Origin: an uncultured Hyphomonas sp.
GTDB lineage: Bacteria > Pseudomonadota > Alphaproteobacteria > Caulobacterales > Hyphomonadaceae
Assembly (NCBI RefSeq): GCF_963677035.1
Contig: NZ_OY781472.1
Coordinates: 2,480,001 to 2,544,000, forward strand
Length of the DNA: 64,000 nucleotides
Direction: 5' to 3'
Within the stretch, counting starts at the first letter, position 1, and each line of letters begins with the position of its first letter. The notes below the pieces were generated by a model. That model was not told where the DNA came from, did not search any database, and saw only the letters and a program-made list of their open reading frames with translations. Shown piece after piece: positions 36,721-46,754 of this stretch. A program made the translations under genes and the position numbers.

Positions 36721-37686
36721 ATGATGGAGCGGATGGATTGGGATAATATGCGTGTATTCCGCATCGTGGCGGAACTCGGCAGCATGAATGCTGCTGCGCA
36801 TCGTCTCCAGGAATCCGCGCCCACCATCGGCCGCAAGATCGACCAGCTGGAAAAAGACCTGAACACGGCCCTGCTCGTACGGACGAAGCGCGGGGTTGAG
36901 TTGACCGATGCCGGACGGATCGCGCTCAGCCACATCCACGCTATGGCTGAATCGGTTGGTGAGGTTTTTGAATATGCTGGTAACCGTGACCGCGATGTCG
37001 AGGGGCGGGTCGTGCTGGCAACAGGGGATGGCCTGGGTCCTTACTGGATCGCACCGCGCGTGCCGGAGTTCCAGGCCGCCAATCCGAAGGTCCAGCTGCG
37101 GTTGAGGGTTGTGGAGTCTGTACCGAACCTTCTGGAAGGCGAGGCAGATATCGCGATCCAGTTCACCGAGCCCAAATCACCGGATATCATCGGCCGCAAG
37201 CTGGGGGTGCTGCACTATATGAGCTTCGCATCCGAGGCTTATCTGAACGAATGCGAGCAGTTGCCCAACAGTCTGTTCGAGTATTATCGCTACAAGACGA
37301 TTCTTCACGAAGGCTATGTGCACCAGATTGAGCGCTGGGCGCCGCGCGTGGCCGAATTGAAGAAGATGATCGACTATTCGCTGGTGACCAACTCCGCCGC
37401 TTCCATGATTGAGGTGTGCGCGCATGGCGGGGGGATGGCTGTCCTGCCGTCATATATTGGCGAGGTGGACAAGCGGTTGAAGCCGCTGAACCTGCCGGAG
37501 ATCGCTCCGATACAGTTCTGGCTGACCTATACCGAGCGGGTGCGGCGGCTGCCTCAGGGGCAGGCCGTGCTGGATTGGTTGTGGACGATTTTCGATGATC
37601 GCCGGGTCGCCTGGTTCCGGGATGCTTTTGTTCATCCCGATCAGGTGAGACATGGCGCTGAATCCCAGATCGCCCGGACCTTCTAG
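36721..37686 (+). CDS. LysR-family transcriptional regulator
   Basis: 321 residues from the ATG at 36721, preceded by GAAGGGATTATA. Helix-turn-helix: GSMNAAAHRLQESAPTIGRKIDQLEKDL and LVRTKRGVELTDAG. The effector domain is less typical (ADIAIQFTEPKSPDIIGRKLG, AAHGGGMAVLPSYIGE-like end). It lies downstream of the broken mmsA operon on the same strand with a 250-base gap. The target genes are unknown. Confidence 0.85.
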   Translation: MMERMDWDNMRVFRIVAELGSMNAAAHRLQESAPTIGRKIDQLEKDLNTALLVRTKRGVELTDAGRIALSHIHAMAESVGEVFEYAGNRDRDVEGRVVLATGDGLGPYWIAPRVPEFQAANPKVQLRLRVVESVPNLLEGEADIAIQFTEPKSPDIIGRKLGVLHYMSFASEAYLNECEQLPNSLFEYYRYKTILHEGYVHQIERWAPRVAELKKMIDYSLVTNSAASMIEVCAHGGGMAVLPSYIGEVDKRLKPLNLPEIAPIQFWLTYTERVRRLPQGQAVLDWLWTIFDDRRVAWFRDAFVHPDQVRHGAESQIARTF

Positions 37687-37733
37687 GCATACCCGACCGC
37701 CGGACGATCAGAATGTCTGAGGCTGAGATGGGC

Positions 37734-38117
37734 TCAGTCTGCTGACAGAGCCTTCAGCACGCGCGCCATGGCACCGAGCTTGTCGATGGAATTGGCCCGG
37801 TTGATCCAGGAGTGGCATTCGTTGCGGGTTCTCTCCAGCGGGTCAGGGGCGTTGCCCTTTTTGGCGTTGGCGTCTTCGAACAGGTCGGTGATTTCAACAC
37901 GTAGCACGTCGGCGACGTTCGAAAGCATGCCGGCGCTCAGGCGATTGGTGCCGGTTTCATACTTTTGCAGTTGCTGATGAGAGATGCCAAGTTCGGCTCC
38001 GAGCTCGGCAAGTGTCATATTTCTATCGAGGCGAAGTTTGCGTATTTTTTCCCCCACCATCTGGTCGATTGCGGTGGGGGCGCGGGATGTAGTCTGTCGG
38101 CGAGCTGGCACGTCCAA
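37734..38117 (-). CDS. XRE-family (Cro/CI-type) HTH regulator
   Basis: 127 residues, starting at a TTG at 38117 with TGAGGA just upstream; a GTG two codons later is possible. HTH_3 domain at about 20-80: IRKLRLDRNMTLAELGAELG, ISHQQLQKYETGTNRLSAG and VADVLRVEITDLFED. The C-terminal 45 residues are a short helical tail (NECHSWINRANSIDKLGAMARVLKAL) common in alphaproteobacterial members. Immediately upstream, CCTCAGAAGT...ACTTGAGG (38121-38147) forms an imperfect inverted repeat that may be an autoregulatory site. Confidence 0.85.
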   Translation of the reverse strand: MDVPARRQTTSRAPTAIDQMVGEKIRKLRLDRNMTLAELGAELGISHQQLQKYETGTNRLSAGMLSNVADVLRVEITDLFEDANAKKGNAPDPLERTRNECHSWINRANSIDKLGAMARVLKALSAD

Positions 38118-38255
38118 TATCCTCAGAAGTTTACAAATTACTTGAGGCCAAAATCTTCCCGCAGAGGGTGTAGAAGCAAACAGGGCGCTTATAAAATATT
38201 TGAACGACAGAACCGTTTCGGCTGTTCAGTAACGGGTATTACACTCACTCAGAAT

Positions 38256-38269
38256 GCATGTCTACATGC
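38256..38269. promoter_or_regulatory. Perfect palindrome GCATGT-CT-ACATGC
   Basis: A 14-base perfect inverted repeat in the AT-rich 259-base gap between the XRE start and the tamB stop. No gene was seen in this gap. It is too far (about 140 bases) upstream of the XRE gene to be its core operator, so its role is unknown. Confidence 0.22.
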
Positions 38270-38376
38270 CGTAATCGCTTATAATGACAAGGATTATCCT
38301 TTGAGGTGCCGGACTGCAATCGAGGGTGGATGTTCCTCTGGAAGTTGCTGGGGTATTCAGGCGATCCAGTGCAAAA

Positions 38377-41300
38377 TCAATAGTCTTTTTTCCACCGGAT
38401 AGAGACTTTGCTGTCGCCTGTGGCATTTGTCTTTGACGTCACGGAAATCTGTGGCCGGGGTTGCCATTCGACCTCGACTGAACTGCCCTCGGCGCCAGCG
38501 GATTTCAGCTCCAGATAAACGTCATCGCTCAGATATTGGCCAACGCCGATTTCAGCTCCGCCAGTTTCAGATGTTCCGATAGAGAATCGATCCACACCGA
38601 GCGCTTCCTGGAACTCGCTGGCTGGGTTAAATCCGGTCGATTTTCCGGACAGTTTGGCGATGGTGCTGGCCAGCTGAGCTGCTTCCAGCGCGGACAGGTC
38701 CATCGAGGAGCGGCCAAACAGGAGGCGGGACAGGATCTCGTCCTGCGGCAGGTCGGGGGAGCTGGACAGCTCGATGGTGGGTTTCACCGGTGAGCCGGTC
38801 ACGTTCACCTGAACATCAAAATCGCTCACGGACCGTTCGGCGGCCAGATTGATCCGCGCCCGGTTCACGGGGCCGTCGAATGTGATGGTGCCTTTATCGA
38901 ACACGAATGGCCGGCCGGCGAGGTCGAGATCCCCCCGGACCAGCGTAGTCGTACCATTCAGGCGTGGTGCGGCGGGGGTGCCGGTCAGGTTGAGGTCCGC
39001 GCGCCATTCGCTGTTCAGGCCGCGTCCGGTTACGTAGATGCGGCGATCGGCATTTACGGCGATATCCAGCGCCAGGGTCCGGTGCAGGTGGCTGGTGCCC
39101 GCTTCACGCGGCGGATCACCGGCCCAGCGCACATCCAGGGCATGCGGGCGGGACGAGGGCAGGTTGTCCAGCGAATAGCGGGCCTGATTGATGGTCACAT
39201 TCCCTGACAGGCGCCGGGCGTCGGCGCTGTCGGTCAGCACCAGCTTGCCGGTGCCGCGGGCATTGTCGCCATCCCGATTGAACAGGAGCAGGTTCTGGAA
39301 CTCGGCGTCGAGGTCCGTGTTTTCGCCGGCGATACGCCCGTTCAATGCGAACGTGCCGCCCCCCGGGGCGCCAGCCTTGCCGGTCACTTTGAGGGCGGAT
39401 CCGTCATAGTCTGCATCTGCTGTGATGTCTGACAGCTGGAAGCCCATGCTACCCAGTTCATATTTGCCCTTCCGGATGCTGGCGTGGGCTTCATAGGCGG
39501 GCGTCTCCAGCGTGCCGGAGAGGCTGGCTGAGGCATTGATGGATCCGCCGATGTCTTGTCCGAATGCCAGTGCAGCGGTGCGCAGCACGGCAAGGTCTCC
39601 GGTCAGGCTGGCCTGGCCCTTCAGGGGGGCAGACCGGTCTGGCGCCACCAGTCTCCCGGCCTCGGCCTTCACGGGCACAACGGTATTCCCTTTCAGGACG
39701 AGGCGGCCGCCATAGTCGCTCCGCAGGTCGACAGAGAGGCCGCTGCGGCTCAGCGTGCCGTCGAGGGTCATCATGAAGGAGGAATCTAGCCCGGGCACGT
39801 CGCTGGCGGCCACAATGTGAATTGTGCCAGATGGGTCTGTGCCGAAGACGCGCATGTCACCATGACCTTCAAGGTTGGTGCGGTTCGTCGTCGTTTCGTA
39901 GAGGGCGAGCACCGGGCTGAAGTCGATGCCGGTTGCGTCGAAGACGAGATGCGTGTCGTCACCGCCTTCGGTAAAGCCAGCTTTGATCCGGCCGCTCAGC
40001 AGCGAAATATCGGCATCGAGCTCCGGCGCGTCACCAAGGCGCCAGTGCGCCGGTGACGCGGTCGCAACGGGTTGGCCGAGCGCCTTACCGGAGAGTTCGA
40101 ACATGCCGTTTGCGGCGGGCGCGCCGAAACTGGCGGAGGCGACGACGGTCAGGTCGGTGGGGTAGTTCGGGATATCGGAGATAAAGCGCGCGCGGATATC
40201 GTAGCCTTCGGGTGCGTTGCGCAGCGTGGCGCTTGCCTTGTTGAAGACCAGTCCCTGGCCCGGGCCGAGCGACAGGTCGGTGACCGTCAGATCGGCAGTC
40301 AGGGCCATCGGGTCACCGCCCTGGCGTTCGAAGTGGATGGTGCCTTTGGCCTCCTGGGCCTCGCCGCTGCTCCAGGACAGGGCGGTGCCGTCGACATTGA
40401 TGTCGCCCTTGAGATCACCGGAATCTGCAAGTGTTACAGCGCCGGTGAACGTACCCGGGCCGAGGGTGCCGGTCAGGTCTGCCAGCTGTGTGCTGCCATC
40501 GGCGCGGACCAGGTTGGCATCGGCCGAGACGGTCTCGCCATCGGCGGTGGCGCGCAGGGTCAGCGGGCCGGAAATGCGCCCTTTGGTGCCTGTCAGCTTG
40601 GCCGTGAGGGCGAGGTCGTCGATCTGGCGCCCGGCGCCTGTTGCGCTGCCGCCGGAGGTGTCGATGTCATAATCAAGGGCGCCCGGACGGCCACCAAGCC
40701 GGACCTGGGCATGACCAAGCGTGACTTCCCAGCCACCTGCGCTGACCGGGGCGGACTGTGTCAGTGACGCCCGGACATCGCTGTTGCCCGACCAGGCCCA
40801 ATCGCCTGCCGCCGTGACGACCGCCCGCTGGCCCGCCAGCCGCGCGGACGAAATGTTCAGCGCGCCAGGCTTCACCTGAAGCGAGGCTTTGAGGGTCGGG
40901 GCTGTGCCGGTCAGCTGGACGAGCGGGTCTGGCAGTCCGGCGAGCTCACTGGCGGCTAGATCTATGTCGATGGCCGGCTGGGTGAGCGCGCCGGTGACCG
41001 AGAACGGGCCGGTCAGCTGGCCGCGGGTCCCGCCGGGCAGCGGATCGATTGCGGTATCAAGCGTGCCGGAAAGGTCGAGCGTCTGTTTGGCAAGGTCGAT
41101 CGTGCCGGTGACCCCGACACGGCCTTTGGACAGTACGGCATCTGTCTTGTCGAATACGAGCTGCCGGGCGGCGCGGTCATAACGGCCTTCGGCGTGAAGG
41201 GGCGTCGTGTCGCCGAACAGCGGCGCAGCAGCGCTGACGCGGCCCAGCAGGCGGGTGATTTTCAGATCGCCCGTAAAGGTGATGTCCGGCTGGCCGATGG

Positions 41301-42495
41301 TGACTTTGACGGGCCCGTTGGCCTGTTCGAAGGGGAAGGCATTTTCGCCGCTGACCTGCAGCCCGGTCTTGCCTTGCAGCAGCCAGTCGTCCCGGTCCTT
41401 CGCAGCCGTGCCGATGAAAGAGAGTTTGCCCGGTTCGCCGAGAATGGGCTGGAGGTCTGTGACCTCGACATCCAGATTGGCAGCCTCCGTCAGGGTCCAG
41501 CTGCGCGTATCGATATTGCCGCGAACGGACAGCTTGCCGGCCCGCAGGGAGGTTTCCAGACCGAAGGGCGCCTTGCGTCTGCCGGTGGTGCTTTCAAGGC
41601 GGATGCTGGCTTTCTCGCCGACCAGCGACACGACTTGCCGGCCCAGCATGGGCAGGCGCGTGGCGTCGAGGTCTGCATCGGCGGTGAGGCGCTTGTCCTT
41701 GATTTTCAGCTGCGCGGTGGCGGCGGGCTGGTCGCCAATGATCAGGCGGGCGTCGCCGGTTGCGGCGTCGGGCGTGCCGGAGGCGGTCGCTTTCAGCGAA
41801 ACGCCATTGCCATCCGCGAGGCCGATCAGATTAGCGATCACGCCTCCGGGCGCGCCATTGATATCGGCATCCAGGCTGAAGGGGCCGGCGCCGTCGCGTT
41901 TCAGATCGATCAGGAAGCGGTCCTTGCCGGTATCGCGCGGCGAGGCATCGAGGCGGGCGGCCAGCGTGCGCCCGTCCTGATCATAGCGGCCGGTGACATC
42001 GAAGTGCGCTTCCGGCCCGGCAAAGCCTTTCTGGAAGGCGAGGTCCGGAATGGTCAGGCTGCGGAGCTTGATGCGGACACGGCCGCCACCGCTGTTCGAT
42101 GGGGGCTGTTTCTCAGTCTCCGGGCGTCGGATGAAGTTCAGCTCCCCTGCAGACAGGGCCTTCACGTCAACGAGGCCGGAGATGAGCGCCATCGGAGCCC
42201 AGTAGACGGAAACGTTCTGCGCAACGACCCATTCGCCATCCGCATCACGCACCGCCAGGCGGCTGAGATGCATCTTGCCCAGCGGGTCACCGGAAAGGCC
42301 TTTGGCGTCGATCGTGCCATAGGCGCCGGCCTTGCGCCCGTCGATCTGCGACAGGAGCCAGGCCCGTCCGCTATCGCTGGCGATCCAGAGGCGCGCGGAG
42401 ATAAGGGCGATCATGACGGCCAGCAGCAGGGCCGCAGCCGCTGACAGCCACGGGTGCTTCCGGATCGGAGACAGGAAGGTTTTCAGAGCGGCCAT
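38377..42495 (-). CDS. tamB: TamB, inner-membrane-anchored translocation/lipid-transport protein (DUF490)
   Basis: 1372 residues. One N-terminal membrane anchor (about 17-37, LSAAAALLLAVMIALISARLW), then a very long beta-rich repetitive region of the AsmA/TamB type. The conserved DUF490 C-terminus contains SPVKPTIELSSSPDLPQDEI, LSRLLFGRSSMDLSALEAAQ, and ends IRWKKDY. TamB spans the periplasm and works with TamA in outer-membrane protein insertion and/or phospholipid transport. It overlaps tamA by 4 bases (ATGA), a coupled operon tamA-tamB. Confidence 0.93.
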   Translation of the reverse strand: MAALKTFLSPIRKHPWLSAAAALLLAVMIALISARLWIASDSGRAWLLSQIDGRKAGAYGTIDAKGLSGDPLGKMHLSRLAVRDADGEWVVAQNVSVYWAPMALISGLVDVKALSAGELNFIRRPETEKQPPSNSGGGRVRIKLRSLTIPDLAFQKGFAGPEAHFDVTGRYDQDGRTLAARLDASPRDTGKDRFLIDLKRDGAGPFSLDADINGAPGGVIANLIGLADGNGVSLKATASGTPDAATGDARLIIGDQPAATAQLKIKDKRLTADADLDATRLPMLGRQVVSLVGEKASIRLESTTGRRKAPFGLETSLRAGKLSVRGNIDTRSWTLTEAANLDVEVTDLQPILGEPGKLSFIGTAAKDRDDWLLQGKTGLQVSGENAFPFEQANGPVKVTIGQPDITFTGDLKITRLLGRVSAAAPLFGDTTPLHAEGRYDRAARQLVFDKTDAVLSKGRVGVTGTIDLAKQTLDLSGTLDTAIDPLPGGTRGQLTGPFSVTGALTQPAIDIDLAASELAGLPDPLVQLTGTAPTLKASLQVKPGALNISSARLAGQRAVVTAAGDWAWSGNSDVRASLTQSAPVSAGGWEVTLGHAQVRLGGRPGALDYDIDTSGGSATGAGRQIDDLALTAKLTGTKGRISGPLTLRATADGETVSADANLVRADGSTQLADLTGTLGPGTFTGAVTLADSGDLKGDINVDGTALSWSSGEAQEAKGTIHFERQGGDPMALTADLTVTDLSLGPGQGLVFNKASATLRNAPEGYDIRARFISDIPNYPTDLTVVASASFGAPAANGMFELSGKALGQPVATASPAHWRLGDAPELDADISLLSGRIKAGFTEGGDDTHLVFDATGIDFSPVLALYETTTNRTNLEGHGDMRVFGTDPSGTIHIVAASDVPGLDSSFMMTLDGTLSRSGLSVDLRSDYGGRLVLKGNTVVPVKAEAGRLVAPDRSAPLKGQASLTGDLAVLRTAALAFGQDIGGSINASASLSGTLETPAYEAHASIRKGKYELGSMGFQLSDITADADYDGSALKVTGKAGAPGGGTFALNGRIAGENTDLDAEFQNLLLFNRDGDNARGTGKLVLTDSADARRLSGNVTINQARYSLDNLPSSRPHALDVRWAGDPPREAGTSHLHRTLALDIAVNADRRIYVTGRGLNSEWRADLNLTGTPAAPRLNGTTTLVRGDLDLAGRPFVFDKGTITFDGPVNRARINLAAERSVSDFDVQVNVTGSPVKPTIELSSSPDLPQDEILSRLLFGRSSMDLSALEAAQLASTIAKLSGKSTGFNPASEFQEALGVDRFSIGTSETGGAEIGVGQYLSDDVYLELKSAGAEGSSVEVEWQPRPQISVTSKTNATGDSKVSIRWKKDY

Positions 42496-44342
42496 CAGAA
42501 GGCCTGCCCGATGGAAATATAGACCTGCACCGGGTCGTCGCCGTCACGCGGATTGACCGGCGTGGCGAGGTCGAGCCGGATCGGGCCAAAGCCCGGATAA
42601 TAGCGCACACCAAGGCCGACGGCGCTGCGAAGGTCGTCGAAGACCTGGCCGAAATCCTCGGCGGCGTCGCCCGTGTCGACAAAGGCGGCATAACCCCAGT
42701 GTTTCGATTTGCGCCAGCGCAGTTCAAGCGACGCATCGAACAGCGCTTCGCCGCCGACATAAGCGCCATCAGCGTTCCGCGGCGACAGGGACTGGTAGGC
42801 ATAGCCGCGCACCGTGCCCCCACCACCTGCGAAGAACAGGCGGTCGGCCGGCACATCCGTGTCGCCGAGGAAGCCGCCCGCTTCGACGCGCGCCGCAGCG
42901 ACCAGGCTGTCCGTAAGCGAATGATAGGTCCGCATATTGGAGAGATAGCGGGTGTAGACGGCGTTCACGGTGCCGGTGGAGACACTCGGCTCCAGCGTCA
43001 GGAACAGGCGGTTGCCGCGCTGCGGGTCCAGCGGGTTCCTGACCGTGTCGTAGGTGGCGCTGAGCGGCGTGAAGAAGGTGACCTGATCGATCGGGTCCGA
43101 GGGGCCGGAGCGTGTCAGGGCGTATTCGATGGTGCGGGTCAGATCGACATAGGCACCGGCCGAGATGGTGAAATTCTTGTTGAATGGCTGGGACAGGGTC
43201 GCGCCGGTTTTCAGGCCGGTCAGGTCGTAGCCGTCGGTCTCCGCCTGACGGATGCCGATTTCCGTATCCAGCGTCCGGCCATAGCGGCCGATATTGGGCA
43301 GTTCGTAACTGGCGGTGAGGTTGCGGCTGATATTGGCGACGGCGCCTTGCACGCGCACCTTGTCACCGCGGCCCGTGATGTTGCGCTTTTCCCAATAGGT
43401 GTCGATCCCGGCGCCTTCCGTCGTGGACAGCGATGCGCCGATGCCGACAGAGCGGCGTTTCGATTCCGCCAGCAACAGCTCGACCGGGTAGGTGCCGTCT
43501 GCGTCCGGCTTCTCGGAAATTTCGATGCCGATCCCGTCATACAGGTTGGACGAGCGCAGGCGCGTTCTCAGCGTCCGGATCTTCTCAGGCGTATAATACT
43601 CGCCCGGTTTCCAGGTGCGCATCACGCGGACGGCCGGAGGGCGCGTCGAGATATCGTCCGGCAGCACAAGCTCGCCGAGCTTGACGCGCGGACCGGGGAC
43701 CAGCTTGTAGGTGACTTGCACCGTCGCATCCGCGCGGGAGGCCAGAACGTCGATGTCGTTGCTGATGGCGAAGGCGTAGCCCGCATCCTTCAGATGGTTG
43801 AGCAGCGAGGCGTCCATCTGTTCGATGGAACTCGTGTGCACCGGACCGCCGATCAGCAGGCCTTTCCTGGCCTTGTTGATCTCCTCGCGGGTGTCGTCGT
43901 CGATGTCGCCAATGAAATCCACAGAGACGGATGCGATCCGGAAGCGTTTGCCGGGGGTGATCTCGATCCGGGGCTTGCTGGCGGTCTGGTCGATCCGTTG
44001 CGGCACGGCGCTGGCGGCGAGATAGCCTTCGGAGGCAAGGAATTCCTCAACCGTTCCGGCGGCGCGTTCAGCCCGGAGCCGGGCCTCCAGCAGGGAGGCA
44101 GGCGGGGCCTTGTAGGTCTCCAGCACCGACTCCGCGCGCTCGGTGAGATTGCCGGGGACGCCGTCCAGCGTCGCCGGTGAATAGGCGGCCCCGGTGGCGC
44201 CGCCATTGGCGCCGTTTCCGCCCAGCAGCGTGCACGCCGAAAGGCTGCCGGCCAGCGCGAGGCTGGCGGCACAACGGGCAAAGCCCGAGCCCGTCTGACG
44301 AGGGCGGGGAGACAAGTGACGGCTGGCCATCGATTTAACCAT
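42495..44342 (-). CDS. tamA: TamA, Omp85-family outer-membrane assembly protein
   Basis: 615 residues (ATG at 44342; an internal ATG at codon 5 is equally possible). POTRA domains occupy about 115-290 (ITPGKRFRIASVSVDFIGDI, VTYKLVPGPRVKLGELVLPD). The C-terminal surface-antigen barrel has the Omp85 motif FFAGGGGTVRGYAYQSLSPR and ends in Phe (YISIGQAF). The signal region ends SLALAGSLSACTLLGG, which fits a lipobox (LSAC), so the mature N-terminus may be lipidated. First gene of the tamAB operon, divergent from the antiporter gene. Confidence 0.92.
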   Translation of the reverse strand: MVKSMASRHLSPRPRQTGSGFARCAASLALAGSLSACTLLGGNGANGGATGAAYSPATLDGVPGNLTERAESVLETYKAPPASLLEARLRAERAAGTVEEFLASEGYLAASAVPQRIDQTASKPRIEITPGKRFRIASVSVDFIGDIDDDTREEINKARKGLLIGGPVHTSSIEQMDASLLNHLKDAGYAFAISNDIDVLASRADATVQVTYKLVPGPRVKLGELVLPDDISTRPPAVRVMRTWKPGEYYTPEKIRTLRTRLRSSNLYDGIGIEISEKPDADGTYPVELLLAESKRRSVGIGASLSTTEGAGIDTYWEKRNITGRGDKVRVQGAVANISRNLTASYELPNIGRYGRTLDTEIGIRQAETDGYDLTGLKTGATLSQPFNKNFTISAGAYVDLTRTIEYALTRSGPSDPIDQVTFFTPLSATYDTVRNPLDPQRGNRLFLTLEPSVSTGTVNAVYTRYLSNMRTYHSLTDSLVAAARVEAGGFLGDTDVPADRLFFAGGGGTVRGYAYQSLSPRNADGAYVGGEALFDASLELRWRKSKHWGYAAFVDTGDAAEDFGQVFDDLRSAVGLGVRYYPGFGPIRLDLATPVNPRDGDDPVQVYISIGQAF

Positions 44343-44510
44343 GCGAGTTCTGGACCAAATTCCTCTGTATCTCGTGAATATGGGGGCGCATATTGCCTTA
44401 ATCCTGCATGAACTGCGGTAACTTCCTGTTAGGCTGATGGCGCTGATACGAGGCCGTTGTGCGGTTCGGCCCGTAAACTATGATTGTGCGGATCTCCGAA
44501 AGGGCCCCGA

Positions 44511-45539
44511 ATGGACTATCTGATGGTGGTAGCGGGCCTCGTTCTGCTGATTTTCGGCGGCGAGGGGCTGGTTCGCGGTTCGGTCGCGGTGGCCCGCAAG
44601 CTCAACATATCGGAACTGGTGATCGGACTGACCCTGGTGGGGTGCGGGACATCGATGCCGGAACTGGTGACCAGCCTGCGTGCGATCGACACCGGCGCGG
44701 TGGGCATCTCCATCGGGAATGTGATGGGCTCCAATGTGGCGAACATCCTTCTGGTGCTGGGCGCGGCCGCGCTGGTGCGGCCGATCCGGACCAATCCGGG
44801 CGCCCTGAAACGGGATGCCGCCGTTGTCACCCTGGCAACCGCCGCGCTGTGCTGGCTGATCTGGATGGACGCGTTCACGCGGCTCAGCGGCTTCCTGCTG
44901 TTGACGGCGCTCGTTCTCTACATCGCCCTGTCGCTGGTCGTGGATCAGAGAGGCGGCTCAGCGGAAGCTGAGATGCATGTCGGGGAAGGTGAGATTGTTG
45001 AAGCGCCCTATGGCATCGTAAAGGGGCTGCTGATTGCGCTCGCCGGGCTGGCAGGCATCGTGTTCGGCGCCCGCTTCATGGTCGATGGCGCGGTCGGCAT
45101 TGCGCGCGATATTGGTGTCAGCGAGGCCGTGATCGGCATGTCGATCGTCGCGATCGGCACCAGCCTGCCGGAACTTGCCACCTCGCTGGCCGCAGCCCGC
45201 TCCGGCAAGGCGGATGTGGCGATGGGCAACATCATCGGCTCCAACATCTTCAACATTCTGGGGATTCTTGGTGTGACGGCGCTGGTGCACCCTTTCAGCG
45301 TGATGCAGAGCCGCACCGGCGACATTGCCGGCGAGGCCATGCAGGCGGGCGGGCAAAGCATTGTCAGTTCCACCGATATCGGCGCGGTGATCCTGTCGCT
45401 GTTCCTGCTCTTCCTGTTCGGCATAACCGGAAAGCGGATCGCGCGCTGGGAAGGGGGGCTTCTGCTGGCGGGCTATGCGCTTTACATGGGACTTCTGTTC
45501 AACATCATCCCGGTGCCGGCCCTGTTTTCAAATGTCTGA
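44511..45539 (+). CDS. Calcium/sodium antiporter (CaCA family, YrbG-like)
   Basis: 342 residues from the ATG at 44511, with AAAGGG in front. The protein has two inverted halves with about ten membrane helices. Each half carries the exchanger motif: [15 protein letters not shown] with [16 protein letters not shown], and [15 protein letters not shown] with [17 protein letters not shown] short cytosolic loop ([19 protein letters not shown]) separates them. It exchanges Ca2+ for Na+ (possibly K+) at the inner membrane. It overlaps queF by 8 bases. Confidence 0.92.
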   Translation: MDYLMVVAGLVLLIFGGEGLVRGSVAVARKLNISELVIGLTLVGCGTSMPELVTSLRAIDTGAVGISIGNVMGSNVANILLVLGAAALVRPIRTNPGALKRDAAVVTLATAALCWLIWMDAFTRLSGFLLLTALVLYIALSLVVDQRGGSAEAEMHVGEGEIVEAPYGIVKGLLIALAGLAGIVFGARFMVDGAVGIARDIGVSEAVIGMSIVAIGTSLPELATSLAAARSGKADVAMGNIIGSNIFNILGILGVTALVHPFSVMQSRTGDIAGEAMQAGGQSIVSSTDIGAVILSLFLLFLFGITGKRIARWEGGLLLAGYALYMGLLFNIIPVPALFSNV

Positions 45540-45999
45540 CAATCCGATCTACCAGAACCTCGGCCAGCTCGGCCAACACACCGCGCAACCGCAAAGCCCG
45601 GAAGAGGCGCAGCTGGAGCGTGTGCCCAACCCGCATGCCGGCACGCTGTACCTGACGCGCTTTGTGGCGCCGGAATTCACCTCGCTCTGCCCGGTGACCG
45701 GCCAGCCGGATTTCGCGCACCTCGTGATCGATTATGCACCGGGCGAGTGGCTGGTGGAGTCCAAGAGCCTGAAGCTCTACCTCACCAGTTTCCGCAATCA
45801 TGGCGCCTTCCACGAAGACTGCACCGTCTCCATCGGCAAACGCATCTTCGAGTTTACCGAGGCCAAATGGCTGCGCATCAGCGGCTACTGGTACCCGCGC
45901 GGCGGTATTCCGATTGATGTGTTCTGGCAGTCCGGCGAGGTGCCGAAGGGGCTGTATGTGCCGGACACCGGCGTCGCCTCCTATCGCGGGCGCGGCTGA
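45532..45999 (+). CDS. queF: NADPH-dependent 7-cyano-7-deazaguanine reductase
   Basis: 155 residues from the ATG at 45532, which overlaps the antiporter stop. The short single-domain (YkvM-type) QueF has the nucleophile Cys53 in [14 protein letters not shown] and the NADPH-binding [21 protein letters not shown]. It reduces preQ0 to preQ1 in queuosine biosynthesis. Tail-to-tail with the nitroreductase gene with only 3 bases between stops. Other queuosine genes are not in the window. Confidence 0.96.
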   Translation: MSDNPIYQNLGQLGQHTAQPQSPEEAQLERVPNPHAGTLYLTRFVAPEFTSLCPVTGQPDFAHLVIDYAPGEWLVESKSLKLYLTSFRNHGAFHEDCTVSIGKRIFEFTEAKWLRISGYWYPRGGIPIDVFWQSGEVPKGLYVPDTGVASYRGRG

Positions 46000-46002
46000 C
46001 GG

Positions 46003-46626
46003 CTAGCCTTCCCAGCGCGTGATCTTTTCCGCCATGTCGGCGCGCGGCCGTTCGGGCGGGGCCGCGGTCGCGGTGCCCAGATAGATGAATCCGGCGATGC
46101 GTTCGCCGTCCTTCAAGCCCAGCAGCTTGCCGGCATCTGCGTCGAAGGCGGGCCATTCCGACAGCCAGTTCCCGGCCCAGCCGCTGGCATTGGCGGCCAG
46201 CAGCAAATTGTAGCAGACGGCGCCGGCGGAAAGCTCCTGTTCCCAGACGGGCGTTTTGCCATCGTCTACGGGGGAGGAAATCACGCAGACCACGACAGGC
46301 GCACGCAGCAGCAATGTGCGGGCAGACTCGACGTCCGCTTCTGAATCGCCCCGTCCGGCGCGGATGTCTGCGAGGCCGTCGCCAAAGCGGGCGCGGGCAT
46401 CCCCTTCGAACACGACAAAGCGCCAGGGGGCGAGCTTGCGATGGTCTGGCACGCGGGCGGCGATCTGCAGCAATTCATCCAGATCATCGGGCGAGGGGCC
46501 GGGTGGGCCCATGAGCTTCTTGTTGGCTGACCGGCGCAGGGCAAGCAGCGTGCGTGCCTCTTCGCTGGGTCTGACAGGAAGCATCGGTTCACCGAGCGGC
46601 GGGGCGGGAGGAAACCTTTTCGTCAT
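46003..46626 (-). CDS. Nitroreductase family protein (YdjA-like)
   Basis: 207 residues of the FMN-dependent nitroreductase fold. RRSANKKLMGPPGPSPDDLDELLQIAARVPDHRKLAPWRFVVFEG forms the FMN-binding N-terminus. GAVCYNLLLAANASGWAGNWLSEW and IAGFIYLGTATAAPPERPR mark the YdjA-like branch. It probably uses NAD(P)H to reduce nitro or quinone compounds; the physiological substrate is unknown. Divergent from the TetR-efflux operon. Confidence 0.9.
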   Translation of the reverse strand: MTKRFPPAPPLGEPMLPVRPSEEARTLLALRRSANKKLMGPPGPSPDDLDELLQIAARVPDHRKLAPWRFVVFEGDARARFGDGLADIRAGRGDSEADVESARTLLLRAPVVVCVISSPVDDGKTPVWEQELSAGAVCYNLLLAANASGWAGNWLSEWPAFDADAGKLLGLKDGERIAGFIYLGTATAAPPERPRADMAEKITRWEG

Positions 46627-46712
46627 ACGCAGTCCCTACATTGAACTGTTCGGTGCGAAAAGCGGGCTTTCAGAGTCTGTGGCTTGCCGGATGAGTGTTG
46701 AAAGTCTATTTG

Positions 46713-46727
46713 GTGAACAGTGTTCAC
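46713..46727. promoter_or_regulatory. TetR-type operator upstream of the efflux operon
   Basis: Perfect 15-base palindrome GTGAACAGTGTTCAC (7-base arms around one G) located 28 bases before the TetR start codon and 87 bases from the divergent nitroreductase start. Position and symmetry suit autorepression by the adjacent TetR protein. A TTGAAA hexamer at 46698-46703 could be a -35 element, with the palindrome covering the -10 side. Confidence 0.5.
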
Positions 46728-46754
46728 TTTTTGAACGATGATCGTGGCCGCGGT

